From Desulfomicrobium orale DSM 12838 (GTDB lineage: Bacteria; Desulfobacterota; Desulfovibrionia; Desulfovibrionales; Desulfomicrobiaceae), in the NCBI RefSeq assembly GCF_001553625.1, contig NZ_CP014230.1:1736001-1800000 (forward strand): a stretch of DNA of 64,000 bases, read 5' to 3'. The notes beneath the pieces were generated by a model. It was given only the letters and a program-made list of their open reading frames with translations, ran no database searches and was not told the DNA's origin. Below, piece by piece: positions 34,237 through 43,865 of this stretch. The stretch's first letter is position 1, and every line of letters begins with the position of its first letter. The position numbers and the translations under genes are program-made.

Positions 34237-35541
34237 CTACATTTTGGATGTGATGTTGTTCTTGATCCAGCGCGCGTCCCACCATTCGATGGGCTGTACC
34301 TCAAGGCCCGAGACGAGCATGCCGAAATGGAGATGATCGCCGCCCGCCATGCCCGTGGCTCCCGTCTTGCCGATGATCTGGCCGCGCTGGACGGTTTCTC
34401 CTTTCTGCACGTGGATCTCGCTCAGATGGGAGTACAGGGACTGCAATCCGAAACCGTGGTCGATAATCACCACGTTGCCGTAGATGCCCATGAATTCGGC
34501 CAGAATGACCCTGCCGGTGTTGCCTGCGGGAACGGGCGCCATGGCCAGTGAGGCCAGATCGACGCCCATGTGCGTCTGGCTGTCCACGGCCTTGCCCTGA
34601 TAAAGGTAGGTGCGGTGATCGGCGAACCCGGCCATGGGCGCACTGTTGGGCAGACGGATGAAAGTGCCGTCCCAGAGTTTCTGCGGCACCGTGTCCCGGC
34701 CGAGAGCCATCAGAAAATTCATGTTCTTGCGCCGCAGTTCGGAGTTGACCTTGAGGAAGATGTCGATGGGCTGGGTCAGTCCGGGATAGAGTCCGGAGAA
34801 CTGGCCCATTTTGGATTGCAGGAAGTTTTCGGACACGTTGATGTTGTCCTTCCTGAATTTTTTCGGGATCGCCTGGAAATGAAACCCGAGGGAGACCTCG
34901 TTGTCGGCCATGTCCGAAGCGTACAGTACAGGCTTGGCCGTTTTGGGATCAAGGTCGTGGGGAAGGGCGAAAAAGCAGAGATACCTGCCCGGCTGGTAGG
35001 GGTAGCCCGGAAAAAAGCGGTCGCCCATCCTGACGCCGGAGGTGGAGAGCTCCTCGTCGGTACTGTATACGATAAGCCCCGCCCCGCCCTGGTTGACGTT
35101 GTGCTGGCCGGACAGGACGGAAATCATGGGTGGACGTGAGTCGATCTCCATTTCGCGCACGACCTCGGCCTTGTTGCCCCAGCCGAAACGGTGCCAGGAC
35201 GTATCCCGCACGGTGACTTCCAAAATCAGCGGCGCGTTCTTGATGCCCGTCTTGGGCAGGCTGAACTGCTCCGAGTACTCGCGCGTACCCGCTGGCAGGT
35301 CCTTTTTGATTATGGTCACGGTATCGGAACCTTGGTGGACCAGCACGCGCAGGGAGCGCAGATCGGAATCCCGGTCCGAAGCCGTGACGGTGAAGACCGT
35401 TCTGGGGCTGGCCTTGGACTGGTCCGGGGCCAGCGTGAGGTCGGGCGGCGTCCATTCCGCCTTGAAATAGTAGAGTGCGCCGAGAGCCCCGGACAGAAGA
35501 AGAAGGACAATGAAATAGGCTGTGGAAATACGGCTGCGCAT
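34237..35541 (-). CDS. M23-family peptidase (membrane-anchored, LytM domain)
   Basis: The protein has 434 residues. An N-terminal membrane anchor (STAYFIVLLLLSGALGALYYF) is followed by ~280 residues of beta-rich sequence with Ig-like features. The C-terminal LytM domain begins near residue 325: SQTHMGVDLASLAMAPVPAGNTGRV supplies the first His and Asp ligands, and YSHLSEIHV, GATGMAGGDHLHFGMLVSG the HxH motif. Family enzymes cleave peptidoglycan cross-bridges or activate amidases, and this domain keeps the zinc ligands, so catalysis is likely. It lies back to back with the hmc operon, 512 bases away. Confidence 0.9.
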   Translation of the reverse strand: MRSRISTAYFIVLLLLSGALGALYYFKAEWTPPDLTLAPDQSKASPRTVFTVTASDRDSDLRSLRVLVHQGSDTVTIIKKDLPAGTREYSEQFSLPKTGIKNAPLILEVTVRDTSWHRFGWGNKAEVVREMEIDSRPPMISVLSGQHNVNQGGAGLIVYSTDEELSTSGVRMGDRFFPGYPYQPGRYLCFFALPHDLDPKTAKPVLYASDMADNEVSLGFHFQAIPKKFRKDNINVSENFLQSKMGQFSGLYPGLTQPIDIFLKVNSELRRKNMNFLMALGRDTVPQKLWDGTFIRLPNSAPMAGFADHRTYLYQGKAVDSQTHMGVDLASLAMAPVPAGNTGRVILAEFMGIYGNVVIIDHGFGLQSLYSHLSEIHVQKGETVQRGQIIGKTGATGMAGGDHLHFGMLVSGLEVQPIEWWDARWIKNNITSKM

Positions 35542-35860
35542 GGTGTCATATCCTTATTATACGGTCAGCTGAAGATGGCGGCTTCGTGATGAACTGCGCG
35601 GGAGGTTTTTTGGTGTTCCGCGGGCCGGGTTCTGACGCGGGAGTGCTGCGAATCTGCGGCTGTTCCTGTTTGTGGCGGGCCGTCTAACGGATTTTTACAG
35701 CCTGCCAGCAAAGTATCTTGCTACGGACAGGAGAAAATTTTGGCAAGCCCGGCCGCATGGCGCCGTGCGGCATCGCCGCCAACCGGGAATACACTTGGGG
35801 AAATACCGGGAAAATCCACTCGGAGTCATGTGTTTGTCTTGTGAAAGAATGCCTTAGTTG
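35542..35860. other. Gene-free stretch between M23 peptidase and hmc promoter
   Basis: This ~320-base stretch holds no convincing coding frame, RNA gene or repeat. It contains the peptidase start region on one side and leads into the hmc promoter on the other. I see no obvious regulator-binding palindrome within it. Confidence 0.5.
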
Positions 35861-35889
35861 TTGACGGAAAGTCTGTACTTCCATACACT
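35861..35889 (+). promoter_or_regulatory. Sigma70-type promoter of the hmc operon
   Basis: TTGACG (35861-35866) and TACACT (35884-35889) are separated by exactly 17 bases. Transcription should start near 35896, leaving a leader of about 158 bases before hmcA. Confidence 0.65.
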
Positions 35890-35908
35890 GACGGTTGGAA
35901 ATTTCATG

Positions 35909-35973
35909 CCTGAAACCTGCTTTGCCGCGTGGTGGCTTCACGCATTTTCAGCGGCGTGAAGGCATGTTTCAGG
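35909..35973 (+). repeat. Nested inverted repeats in the hmc leader
   Basis: An outer pair, CCTGAAAC (35909-35916) and GTTTCAGG (35966-35973), encloses an inner pair, GCTTCACGC (35935-35943) and GCGTGAAG (35954-35961). The leader RNA could form a long interrupted hairpin, or the DNA could offer two-fold symmetric protein sites. It lies entirely within the predicted hmc 5' leader. Confidence 0.55.
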
Positions 35974-36053
35974 TGCGGGGCACTGGAAGAAGTTTTTCCG
36001 GTTTTGGATTTCCGGAATTTTCCGGGGGCGGATTTCAACAGAGGATTTTCACT

Positions 36054-37586
36054 ATGGAGAAGGGAAGACCACTGCTGCGATGGGCTGGGATCCTGTGCGT
36101 GGGCATGGCTGTGGCTGGGTTCGGTCTGAACGCTCTGGGGGGAAAACAGGAGCCGGACGCGATGAAGCGGATGGGGGCGGACCTTGTCTCCATCGATACG
36201 CTCAAAAAGTTCGGCACGCTCGAGTATCCTGTGGTTCGCTTCGAGCACGACAAGCACACACGGGCCGTGGAAGGGAAATGCGAGACCTGTCACACGGTGT
36301 CCGGAAGCAAGGTCGCGGCCAGGTTCAAACGCCAGGAAGATACTGACGCCGCTGAAATCAAGGCCATCTACCATGAGAACTGTATAGGCTGTCATATCGA
36401 GACGGCCAAGGCCGGCAAGAAAAGCGGCCCTGGCAGCGGCGAGTGCCGGAGCTGTCATACCGGCCCGGCGGAATCCGTCCGGACACCCGTTGTTTTCGAC
36501 AAGTCCCTGCATTACCGCCACTCTTCTTCCAAGATGGTGCTTCCCGCGTCCGGCCAGAAAGAAAATTGTTCCAAGTGTCACACCAAGGACCAGCCGGACA
36601 AGCGCGATCTGTCTTTCGCCGAGAACAAGGAGCAGGCTCACGAAAAATGCCTGTCCTGCCATATGGAGATCGGCAAGGCCAAGCAGGCCACCGGGCCGCT
36701 CGAGTGCGCGGGCTGTCATGACGCCACTGTCCGTGCCGGATTCAAGAAGATCGCCGATGTGCCCCGCCTCGAAGCCGGACAGTCCGACTACGCCCTGCTC
36801 ATGGCGCCCGTGAAGAATGCCGGCCAGCCTGTGCCCATCAATGCGGTGCCTTTCAATCACAAGCTGCACGAAGAGAAGATCGAGAACTGCTCCACCTGCC
36901 ATCACAATGTCGCTTCCAAAGGCGTCATGGCCTGCTCCCAGTGCCATACCTCTCTGGGCAAGGAAGAAGGCGGGTTCGTGACTCTGGAGCAGGCCATGCA
37001 CCGGGTCGGCGCCAAGTCCAGCTGTGTGGGCTGCCATGCTGCGGCCCAGGCCAAGCCGCAGTGCGCTGGCTGCCATGCGTTCATGGGCCGGACCGGACAG
37101 AAGAGCGATTCCAGCTGTTCCAAATGCCACGTCGATATTACGGCGGATCCGGCGCTCATGGCGGACAAGACCACCGGAAGCGCAACCGCCCGCATGATCA
37201 TCGATGCGCGGCCCAAGGCCGACACCACGCTGAATCTCGACGAGATTCCCGACGTGGTGGAAATCGGAGTGCTGTCCAATGAGTTCCAGCCCAGCAAGTT
37301 CGCCCATCGCAAGATCGTGGGCAAGATGCTGGAAGGCATGAAGGACGACGCCATGGCTGCCTACTTTCATTCCAGCCCCTACGCCGTATGCTCCGGGTGC
37401 CATCATAACAGTCCGCCCTCGGCCAATCCGCCGAAATGCGCGAGCTGCCACAACCAGAACACCGACGGCGTTAAGCCGGGGCTGAAGAACGCCTACCACC
37501 AGCAGTGCATGGGCTGCCACCGCGAAATGGGAATTCAGAAGCCGGCTGACACGGCCTGCGTGGAATGCCACGCCACGAAGCAATAA
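36054..37586 (+). CDS. hmcA: HmcA, high-molecular-weight multihaem cytochrome c
   Basis: HmcA accepts electrons from periplasmic cytochrome c3/hydrogenase and hands them to the membrane Hmc complex. The protein is 510 residues from the ATG at 36054, behind AGAGGATTTTC; its signal (MEKGRPLLRWAGILCVGMAVAGFG) closely resembles that of known HmcA. I count 15 CXXCH motifs and no other cysteines in the mature part. They fall as 3 (CETCH, CIGCH, CRSCH), 3 (CSKCH, CLSCH, CAGCH), 5 (CSTCHH, CSQCH, CVGCH, CAGCH, CSKCH) and 4 (CSGCHH, CASCH, CMGCH, CVECH). Known Desulfovibrio vulgaris HmcA carries 16. The first two groups look like three-haem c7-type domains. It is the first gene of hmcABCDEF. Confidence 0.95.
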   Translation: MEKGRPLLRWAGILCVGMAVAGFGLNALGGKQEPDAMKRMGADLVSIDTLKKFGTLEYPVVRFEHDKHTRAVEGKCETCHTVSGSKVAARFKRQEDTDAAEIKAIYHENCIGCHIETAKAGKKSGPGSGECRSCHTGPAESVRTPVVFDKSLHYRHSSSKMVLPASGQKENCSKCHTKDQPDKRDLSFAENKEQAHEKCLSCHMEIGKAKQATGPLECAGCHDATVRAGFKKIADVPRLEAGQSDYALLMAPVKNAGQPVPINAVPFNHKLHEEKIENCSTCHHNVASKGVMACSQCHTSLGKEEGGFVTLEQAMHRVGAKSSCVGCHAAAQAKPQCAGCHAFMGRTGQKSDSSCSKCHVDITADPALMADKTTGSATARMIIDARPKADTTLNLDEIPDVVEIGVLSNEFQPSKFAHRKIVGKMLEGMKDDAMAAYFHSSPYAVCSGCHHNSPPSANPPKCASCHNQNTDGVKPGLKNAYHQQCMGCHREMGIQKPADTACVECHATKQ

Positions 37587-37622
37587 CCTGCCCGGAAGGC
37601 CGTAATAACGAGGAGCTATCTT

Positions 37623-38678
37623 ATGAAACGCAGAAAATTCATTGGCATGCTGGCTGGCGCGGGCGCCTGTTTGGCGGCGACTCCGGCCGCTGCCGGTGGA
37701 AATCATCATTTTACGGGATATCCCGGCAGCTTCGGTGTGCTTTTCGACAGCACCAAATGCATCGGATGCAGGAAGTGCGAGGCGGCCTGCAGCAGGGTGA
37801 ACGAACTGCCGCCCCAGCCGCAGCCCTTCGATGATCTGACCGTGCTGGACAAGAAGCGCCGCACCCACCACGACACCTTCACCGTGGTCAACAGATACGA
37901 GACGGACGGGAAACCCGTATTCCGCAAGATTCAGTGCAACCACTGCCTGGAACCGGCCTGCGCTTCGGCCTGCTTCGTGGGCGCCTTTGAAAAGGATAAG
38001 ACCGGGGCGGTCAGCTACGACGCCAAGAAATGCGTGGGCTGCCGGTACTGCATGATCGCCTGCCCCTTTGAGATTCCGACCTACGAGTACCACGACCCTA
38101 TCACGCCCCGCGTGCGCAAGTGCACCATGTGCCAGCCGCTGGTGGAGGAGGGCAAACTCCCCGGATGCGTGCAGGACTGTCCTACCGGAGCCCTGGTTTT
38201 CGGCCGCCGCGAGGACCTGATCGACATCGCCCGGGAGCGCATCCGCAAACACCCCGATACCTATGTGAACCATATCTACGGCGAACGGGAGATGGGCGGC
38301 ACGAACTGGCTCTACATATCCGGCGTGCCTTTCGAGAAGATCGGTCTGCGCGAGGATCTGGGCGTCACCTCCGCGCCCGAGCTGACGTCCGGCGCACTGT
38401 CCGTGGTTCCGGCCATCGTCGGCATGTGGCCGGTCTTTCTGACCGGGGCGTACGCCCTGACCAAGCGCAAGGAAAAGATCGCGGACGAGGAGCAGAGGCA
38501 CGCCGTGGCCGAGGCTGTGGCGGCGACCGAGGCGGAGGCCGCGCAGAAGCTCAAGGCGGCCATGGACAAGGCGGAGAAGGACAAGCAGGCCGCCATTGAT
38601 CGTGAAGTGAAAAAAGCGCTCAAGGAAGCGGAAGAGGCGCGCAGGAAAGCCGAATCCGCCGACTCGGAAGAGCAGTAA
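37623..38678 (+). CDS. hmcB: HmcB, iron-sulfur subunit of the Hmc complex
   Basis: The protein is 351 residues, behind CGAGGAGCTATCTT. A twin-arginine-like signal ([24 protein letters not shown]) is followed by four 4Fe-4S clusters' worth of cysteines: [35 protein letters not shown] and CTMCQ...CVQDC. A membrane anchor ([22 protein letters not shown]) lies near residue 265. The last ~70 residues form a Lys/Glu/Ala coiled coil ([21 protein letters not shown]) on the other side of the membrane. It links HmcA to the quinone-facing membrane subunits. Confidence 0.93.
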   Translation: MKRRKFIGMLAGAGACLAATPAAAGGNHHFTGYPGSFGVLFDSTKCIGCRKCEAACSRVNELPPQPQPFDDLTVLDKKRRTHHDTFTVVNRYETDGKPVFRKIQCNHCLEPACASACFVGAFEKDKTGAVSYDAKKCVGCRYCMIACPFEIPTYEYHDPITPRVRKCTMCQPLVEEGKLPGCVQDCPTGALVFGRREDLIDIARERIRKHPDTYVNHIYGEREMGGTNWLYISGVPFEKIGLREDLGVTSAPELTSGALSVVPAIVGMWPVFLTGAYALTKRKEKIADEEQRHAVAEAVAATEAEAAQKLKAAMDKAEKDKQAAIDREVKKALKEAEEARRKAESADSEEQ

Positions 38679-38690
38679 GGAGGCGTGTCC

Positions 38691-39860
38691 ATGTCTGAAC
38701 ACACCACACCCCGCAAGTCCTTCTGGACTCCCGCGAATATCGTGACCGCCGTCATTCTTGTCATCGGCCTGATCCTGACGGTCAAACGTTTCACCATGGG
38801 GCTGGACTCGGTAACCAACCTGAGTGACGACAACCCTTGGGGTATCTGGATCGGATTCGACCTCCTGTGCGGCGTGGCTCTGGCCGCGGGCGGCTATACC
38901 ACGTCGGCCGCCGTGTATCTCTTCGGCATGAAGAAATTCCACTCCGCCGTGCGGCCGGCCATCACCACGGCTTTTCTGGGCTATGCCTTCGTGGTTTTCG
39001 CCCTTTTGTACGACCTGGGCCGCTATTACCGGCTGCCCTATCCGCTGACCATCTATCCCGGTCCGACTTCCTTTCTGTTCGAAGTGGGTCTGTGCGTGGC
39101 CCTGTACCTGACGGTGCTGGCCATCGAATTCTCTCCGGCCCTGTGGGAAGCCCTGAACTGGAAGAAACTGCGCGCCTGGGCGCACGCCCTGACTCTGGTG
39201 CTGACCATTTTCGGCGTGGTCCTGTCCACGCTGCATCAGTCGTCTCTGGGCGCGCTGTACCTGATCGCTCCGTCCAAACTGCATCCACTGTGGTACTCGC
39301 CGTATCTGGCCCTTTTCTTTTTCGTGTCCAGCATTCCGGCCGGCCTTTCCATGGTCATCTTTGAGGGCCGCCTGTCCCACAAGTATCTGCATCACAAGAT
39401 GGACGCGACTCATCTCGAGGAATCGCCCGGCGTGACTCTGGGTTTTGCCAAGGCTGCGGCCGTGGTGCTTTTCGCCTACTTCAATCTGAAGTGGATCGGC
39501 GTGGCCCTGGACGACAACTGGAAATATCTGGCCACGGGCTGGGGCGCGTGGTTTCTGGTGGAACTGCTGGGTTTCGTCCTGACGCCCTGCCTCATGTACG
39601 CAGTGGCCGCCCGCGAGAAAAACCAGAACCTGGCTTTTTACGCCTCCATCGTGACGGTCGCGGGCATCGTGCTGAACCGACTGAACGTCTCGCTGGTGGC
39701 CTTCAACTGGCGTCTTCCGGCCGCGGCGCGCTACATGCCTTCTCTGGAAGAAATTCTGCTTACCGTGTTCATTGTCACCCTGGAAATCACCGTGTTGCGG
39801 ATCTGCCTGTGCAAGCTGCCGATTCTGCACGAACACCCCGAATTTAAGGGCGCACATTAA
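38691..39860 (+). CDS. hmcC: HmcC, NrfD/PsrC-type integral membrane subunit
   Basis: The protein is 389 residues from the ATG at 38691, seven bases after TAAGGAGG; the upstream GTG (38685) would add two residues. Ten hydrophobic segments can be followed, beginning IVTAVILVIGLILTVKRFTMGLDSVTNLSDDNPWGIWIGFDLLCGVALAAGGY, the NrfD signature start. Members of this family pass electrons to or from menaquinone. It lies directly between the FeS protein and the small HmcD. Confidence 0.93.
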   Translation: MSEHTTPRKSFWTPANIVTAVILVIGLILTVKRFTMGLDSVTNLSDDNPWGIWIGFDLLCGVALAAGGYTTSAAVYLFGMKKFHSAVRPAITTAFLGYAFVVFALLYDLGRYYRLPYPLTIYPGPTSFLFEVGLCVALYLTVLAIEFSPALWEALNWKKLRAWAHALTLVLTIFGVVLSTLHQSSLGALYLIAPSKLHPLWYSPYLALFFFVSSIPAGLSMVIFEGRLSHKYLHHKMDATHLEESPGVTLGFAKAAAVVLFAYFNLKWIGVALDDNWKYLATGWGAWFLVELLGFVLTPCLMYAVAAREKNQNLAFYASIVTVAGIVLNRLNVSLVAFNWRLPAAARYMPSLEEILLTVFIVTLEITVLRICLCKLPILHEHPEFKGAH

Positions 39861-39872
39861 GGAGGTCCGGTT

Positions 39873-40022
39873 ATGGAATTCATGACTATGCACGATTTCA
39901 TGTTCTGGACCAAGGGCATGGCCTATGTGGGCATGGCTATCGGTCTGGTGGCGTTCATTCCCTTCTGGTTATTTCTGACCGAACGGGATGAGGACAGATT
40001 CGCCGACAGGGAAGAAGAATAG
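39873..40022 (+). CDS. hmcD: HmcD, small single-helix membrane subunit
   Basis: This short gene of 49 codons starts at ATG 39873 behind TAAGGAGGTCCGG. The product (MEFMTMHDFMFWTKGMAYVG) has one membrane helix (AYVGMAIGLVAFIPFWLFLT) and a charged tail (ERDEDRFADREEE). Position and size match HmcD of known hmc operons. Its function is unknown; a structural role in the complex is likely. Confidence 0.88.
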   Translation: MEFMTMHDFMFWTKGMAYVGMAIGLVAFIPFWLFLTERDEDRFADREEE

Positions 40023-40048
40023 GTCTGACCAACGAAGGAGTCATCTCT

Positions 40049-40723
40049 ATGTATGAAATACTGACTGGACCGCTGCTCTGGTTTGCCTTCGCGGTATTCT
40101 TCATCGGCCTGGGCGCGCGGGTGGTCCTGTACTTTCTCGGCTTGGACTGGAGGCTGGACCGTGTGGCCTACAAACCTCATATGGCCCATGGTCTGAAGGG
40201 CGCGGCCCTCTCCGTGTACCGCTGGGTGCTGCCTTTCGGCACGCACAGCTGGCGGGAGAAGCCCATTTTTACCATCATGTTTTTTGCCATGCATGCTGGA
40301 CTGGTCGTGGTTCCCCTGTTTCTGGAGGGACATGCCGTGATGATCAAAAGCGGCACGGGAATCGACTGGCCGTCCATGCCGCAGATACTGGCCGATATTC
40401 TGGCCATAGCCGCATTGCTGGGCGGTCTGGGTATCGCTTTGCGCCGTCTGCTCCTGCCCGAGGTGCGGATCCTGACCAATGTTCAGGATGTCCTGCTGCT
40501 GGTGCTGATTCTGACCCTGCTTGGCTCGGGCATCATTGCCGCGCACAATCCCGTGCATTATTCGTTCTGGATCAATCTGCACATTCTGTGCGGCGTGACG
40601 GTGCTGCTGCTCGCGCCTTTCACCAAGCTGGCGCATATCGTGCTTTTCTTCTGCACCCGCATTCAGATCGGCATGGATTTCGGCATCAAGCGCGGCGGCA
40701 TGAAGACCAATTTTGACTGGTAG
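40049..40723 (+). CDS. hmcE: HmcE, b-type membrane subunit
   Basis: The protein is 224 residues, behind AACGAAGGAGTCATCTCT. About five membrane helices are visible ([119 protein letters not shown]). Histidines in helices 2, 4 and 5 are placed as haem b ligands are in NarI-like subunits. It probably takes part in quinone chemistry alongside HmcC. Confidence 0.9.
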   Translation: MYEILTGPLLWFAFAVFFIGLGARVVLYFLGLDWRLDRVAYKPHMAHGLKGAALSVYRWVLPFGTHSWREKPIFTIMFFAMHAGLVVVPLFLEGHAVMIKSGTGIDWPSMPQILADILAIAALLGGLGIALRRLLLPEVRILTNVQDVLLLVLILTLLGSGIIAAHNPVHYSFWINLHILCGVTVLLLAPFTKLAHIVLFFCTRIQIGMDFGIKRGGMKTNFDW

Positions 40724-40739
40724 CCAAGAGGAAAACGAA

Positions 40740-42137
40740 ATGCCTGAAGGAACTCTCTGCAATAAAAGGCCGGTGGCCAGCCGCGAGGAACTGGACGCGC
40801 TCCTGGCGGACAGCAACGGCAGAACGTATTACGCGGAAATGGAAAAGCTGGAGGTGGATTCCGACAAGCTGTGGGAAACCATCCAGAAGACCATGAAGTC
40901 GCGCACCAAAACCTGGCTGGACATCTGCGCCCACTGCGGGCTGTGTGCCGACAGCTGCTTTTTGTACAGCGTGAACGGCCGTGACCCCAAGCAGGTGCCG
41001 TCATATAAGATCCAGTCCACTCTGGGCGAGATGGTCAGAAAGAAGGGCAAGGTCTCCAACGAGTTCATGCGCATGTGCATGGACACGGCCTGGTCCAAGT
41101 GCACCTGCTGTAACCGGTGCGGCTCCTTCTGCCCGTACGGCATCGATATGGGTGTCATGTTCAGCTACCTGCGCGGTCTTCTGAATTCGCAGGGCTTCGT
41201 GCCGTGGGAGCTGAAGATCGGCTCGGGCATGCACCGTCTGTTCCGGGCTCAGATGGATGTCACTGCCGAAGACTTCGTGGATACATGCGAATGGATGGTG
41301 GACGAAGCCCTGGAGGAATGGCCCTGCCTGGAAATCCCGGTGGACAAGGAAGACGCCGACCTCATTTACATGATCAATGCCCGCGAGGCCAAGCACTATC
41401 CGGAAGATATCGTGGAGGCGGCCATTCTTTTCCATCTTGCCGGAGAGAACTGGACCGTCCCTTCCGAGGGCTGGGAAATGACCAGTCTGGCCATGTTCGC
41501 CGGAGACTGGGAAGCCTGCAAGATGCAGGTGGAGACGGTCTATGCGGCCATGGAGCGGCTGCGCCCCAAACGCATGGTGGCCACGGAGTGCGGCCACGCC
41601 TACCGGGCCACGGTCATCGAAGGGCCCTACTGGGCTGGCCGGCCCGATGGCAAGCCCCCGGTGGAATGTCTGCACTATGTGGAATGGGTGGCCGAGGCTC
41701 TGGAAACGGGCAAGCTGAAAATCGATCCGTCCAAGAAGATCAAGGAACCCGTCACCGTGCAGGATTCCTGCAATTACGTGCGTAACGCCGGACTGCGCGA
41801 ATGCACGCGTATCATCATGAAGCACATTGCCGAGGATTTCCGGGAGATGTCGCCCAGCAAGGAGCACAATTTCTGCTGCGGTGGTGGCGGCGGTTTCAAC
41901 GGTATCGGCCGCTACCGCAAGGAGCGCAATATCGCCCTCAAGATGAAACGTGAACAGATTCTGGCCACCGGAGCCAAGTTCGTCATTGCGCCCTGCCACA
42001 ACTGCTGGGACGCCATCCGTGACCTGGAAGAAGAGTATGAAATCGGTATCCGCTGGAGCTTTCTGAAGCCCCTGCTGGTCAAGATGGTGGTAGTGCCCGA
42101 GCATCTGAAGCCCAAGGAAGAGGACGAAGACGAATAG
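40740..42137 (+). CDS. hmcF: HmcF, cytoplasmic iron-sulfur subunit (HdrD-like)
   Basis: The protein is 465 residues from the ATG at 40740, behind AAGAGGAAAACGAA. Two 4Fe-4S sites are near the N-terminus ([25 protein letters not shown]). Two CCG-type motifs follow in the C-terminal half ([12 protein letters not shown] ... [15 protein letters not shown] and CHNCWD), the non-cubane cluster domain shared with heterodisulfide reductase subunit D. This is the cytoplasmic electron exit of Hmc. The operon ends here with a strong terminator; the rrf1-rrf2 regulatory genes that follow hmcF in D. vulgaris are absent. Confidence 0.94.
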   Translation: MPEGTLCNKRPVASREELDALLADSNGRTYYAEMEKLEVDSDKLWETIQKTMKSRTKTWLDICAHCGLCADSCFLYSVNGRDPKQVPSYKIQSTLGEMVRKKGKVSNEFMRMCMDTAWSKCTCCNRCGSFCPYGIDMGVMFSYLRGLLNSQGFVPWELKIGSGMHRLFRAQMDVTAEDFVDTCEWMVDEALEEWPCLEIPVDKEDADLIYMINAREAKHYPEDIVEAAILFHLAGENWTVPSEGWEMTSLAMFAGDWEACKMQVETVYAAMERLRPKRMVATECGHAYRATVIEGPYWAGRPDGKPPVECLHYVEWVAEALETGKLKIDPSKKIKEPVTVQDSCNYVRNAGLRECTRIIMKHIAEDFREMSPSKEHNFCCGGGGGFNGIGRYRKERNIALKMKREQILATGAKFVIAPCHNCWDAIRDLEEEYEIGIRWSFLKPLLVKMVVVPEHLKPKEEDEDE

Positions 42138-42159
42138 GTTTTTTCAGGATCAATGGAAA

Positions 42160-42196
42160 AGCGCGCCGCTTGGAGACAAGCGGCGCGCTTTTTTTG
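42160..42196 (+). terminator. Rho-independent terminator of the hmc operon
   Basis: AGCGCGCCGCTT (42160-42171) and AAGCGGCGCGCT pair perfectly around the loop GGAGAC and are followed by seven T. It lies 23 bases after hmcF. Confidence 0.95.
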
Positions 42197-42298
42197 TTAG
42201 GTATTACCAATTTATTTTGAGCCAATGCCTGTTGATCTGGAGGGTATTGTAGAATCGGGATAAACCATCATGTTGACAAACAGGTATTTTGTCGATTT

Positions 42299-42306
42299 TT
42301 GATTTT
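42299..42306. repeat. Target-site duplication, left copy (TTGATTTT)
   Basis: TTGATTTT abuts the left end of the IS1595-type element and recurs directly after its right end at 43866-43873. An 8-bp duplication is the hallmark of IS1595-family insertion. Confidence 0.88.
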
Positions 42307-42911
42307 GGGTCATGCCTAGTCCATGAGTCTCCATTCGACTATAAGGCTAGTCACGACAATGAAAAACAAGTATGCGAAGCGTTCAAGAATTTCAGAGGCC
42401 AAAGTCCGACAAATAGTGAAGCTGTTTGCCGTGGATTTGAATGCCCTGCAGATAGCTGAAATAGCCGGGGTAAATCGTAATACCGCGAACCGTTATCTGG
42501 CTGCTTTCCGAGAGAGGATTGCCCGGTTCTGCGAGGCGGAGTCTCCTGTTCAAGGCGAAGTTGAGGTTGATGAAAGCTATTTTGGCGCATGCCGCGTTAA
42601 GGGAGTCAGAGGCCGAGGAGCCAAGGGTAAAACTATTGTGTTCGGCTTATTCAAGCGCGACGGTCGCGTTTATACCGAAATTGTCCCGGACTGTTCAAAA
42701 ATCACCCTCCAAGGGATCATCCGGGGCCGCGTGAAACTTGAAAGTATTATTCACTCTGATGGCTGGCGCGGCTATGATGGTCTCGTAGACCTAGGCTACC
42801 AAAAACACTTCCGGGTTGAGCATGGCAACAATGAATTTGCCAATAAAAACTCACACATTAACGGCATTGAGAGCTTCTGGGCTTTTGCCAAAACACGACT
42901 TGTTCGTTTTA

Positions 42912-43732
42912 GGGTGTGTTTGCAAACTTTATAACCAGCGTGGTTTGGTGTAGCTTTTGGACATGTGTTATACCGATATTTCCGATGAAACCTGGCAACG
43001 GCTTGAGCCCGTTCTGCCGCTTGAGGGTTCGCCCAAAGGCGGCCGTCCGGCCAAAGATAAACGAACATTCATAAATGCAATCATCTGGCTGCTGCGCACC
43101 GGGGCTCCCTGGAGGGCCCTGCCGAAAGAGTATGGGTCATGGAATGCCGTGTATTCCCGCTTTCGGCGTTGGCAGATAAAAGGATCCTGGAAAGCAGTCT
43201 TTCTCGCTCTGGCGTCTGACCCCGATCTCGAAGCGGTAATGATTGACGGTACGTACATCCATGCCCACAAACATTCGGCTGGCGCAAAAGGGGGCAGCAC
43301 AGACAAGCTCTGGGCCGCAGTCGCGGAGGTTTTACCTCCAAGCTGCATGCACAGGTAGACGCGCTCGGCAATCCTGTATCGTTTTTCCTTACAGGAGGTG
43401 AATGCGCGGATATCAGTGTTGCACCACAATTACTTGAAGGGGTTCGTGATTGCACTGTCATTGCCGATAAAGGGTATGACAGCGAGCCGTTAGTTCAACT
43501 TCTTGAAGCAAGAGGCTGTACCGTAGTTATTCCTCCACGCTCAAATCGTAAAACACCTCGTCGGTATGATCGGCATCTTTATAAGGAACGGCACCTTGTT
43601 GAATGCTTTTTCAGTAAAATCAAAGAGTACCGCAGAGTGGCAACACGTTATGAAAAGCTTGCCCAGACTTTTCTTTCTTTCGTTTACCTGGCAGCTTCAA
43701 TGATTTGGATCAAATAGTTTGCAAACACACCC
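42912..43732. mobile_element. IS5-family insertion sequence nested in the IS1595-type element
   Basis: The element is 821 bp with 17-bp terminal inverted repeats (GGGTGTGTTTGCAAACT at 42912, complement ending at 43732). TA is duplicated at 42910-42911 and 43733-43734. Its terminal repeats and transposase differ from the IS5-family element at 16792-17671, so the window holds two distinct IS5 types. It is younger than the IS1595-type element that contains it. Confidence 0.9.
42963..43717 (+). CDS. IS5-family transposase, probable programmed -1 frameshift
   Basis: The first frame starts at ATG 42963 (MCYTDISDETWQRLEPVLPLEG) and includes RRTFINAIIWLLRTGAPWRALP-like sequence and the first Asp in AVMIDGTYIHAHKHSAGAKGG. 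That frame would stop at 43358. A -1 shift at the AAAAGGGGG run near 43290 leads into QALGRSRGGFTSKLHAQVD, then VIADKGYDSEPLVQLLEARG (second Asp) and HLVECFFSKIKEYRRVATRYEK (Glu), ending at TAG 43715-43717. Both halves are intact, so a functional transposase by frameshifting is likely. TTG 42957 is an alternative start. Confidence 0.85.
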
Positions 43733-43865
43733 TAGGGGTTTGCCCAAGCACACTTTTTACTTTCATTTGAAAGAATGTGAATTTCGCTTTAACCATAGAA
43801 ACGAAGATAGTTATAAACTTCTGCTCAAAATGCTCAGAGAAAATCCACTCAGCTAGGCATGACCC

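Larger units (their letters stand above)
42359..43856 (+). pseudogene. IS1595-type transposase, split by an IS5 insertion
   Basis: The first part (ATG 42359, MKNKYAKRSRISEAKVRQIV) has an N-terminal HTH (LQIAEIAGVNRNTANRYL) and DDE-type acidic sites (EVEVDESYFGACR, SIIHSDGWRGY, HINGIESFWAFAKTRL). The frame breaks at 42911, where an 821-bp element is inserted. It resumes at 43733 (GLPKHTFYFHLKECEFRFNHRN) and ends at TAG 43854-43856. Joining the two halves at the TA duplication restores one continuous protein of about 225 residues. The gene is non-functional as it stands. Confidence 0.88.
42307..43865. mobile_element. IS1595-family insertion sequence, interrupted by an IS5-family element
   Basis: The termini are perfect 13-bp inverted repeats, GGGTCATGCCTAG at 42307-42319 and its complement at 43853-43865, flanked by TTGATTTT on both sides. 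Without the inner IS5 insertion the element would be about 740 bp. Its single transposase gene is split in two by that insertion. It lies between the hmc terminator and a helicase gene, so it may also separate the helicase from its original promoter. Confidence 0.9.

Noticed and set aside
35904-39893. An open frame of over 1,300 codons on the minus strand, antisense to hmcA-hmcC.
   Set aside because: It mirrors the codon periodicity of the real hmc genes, encodes low-complexity His/Arg/Gly-rich sequence without motifs, and has no ribosome-binding site. The plus-strand genes are certain.
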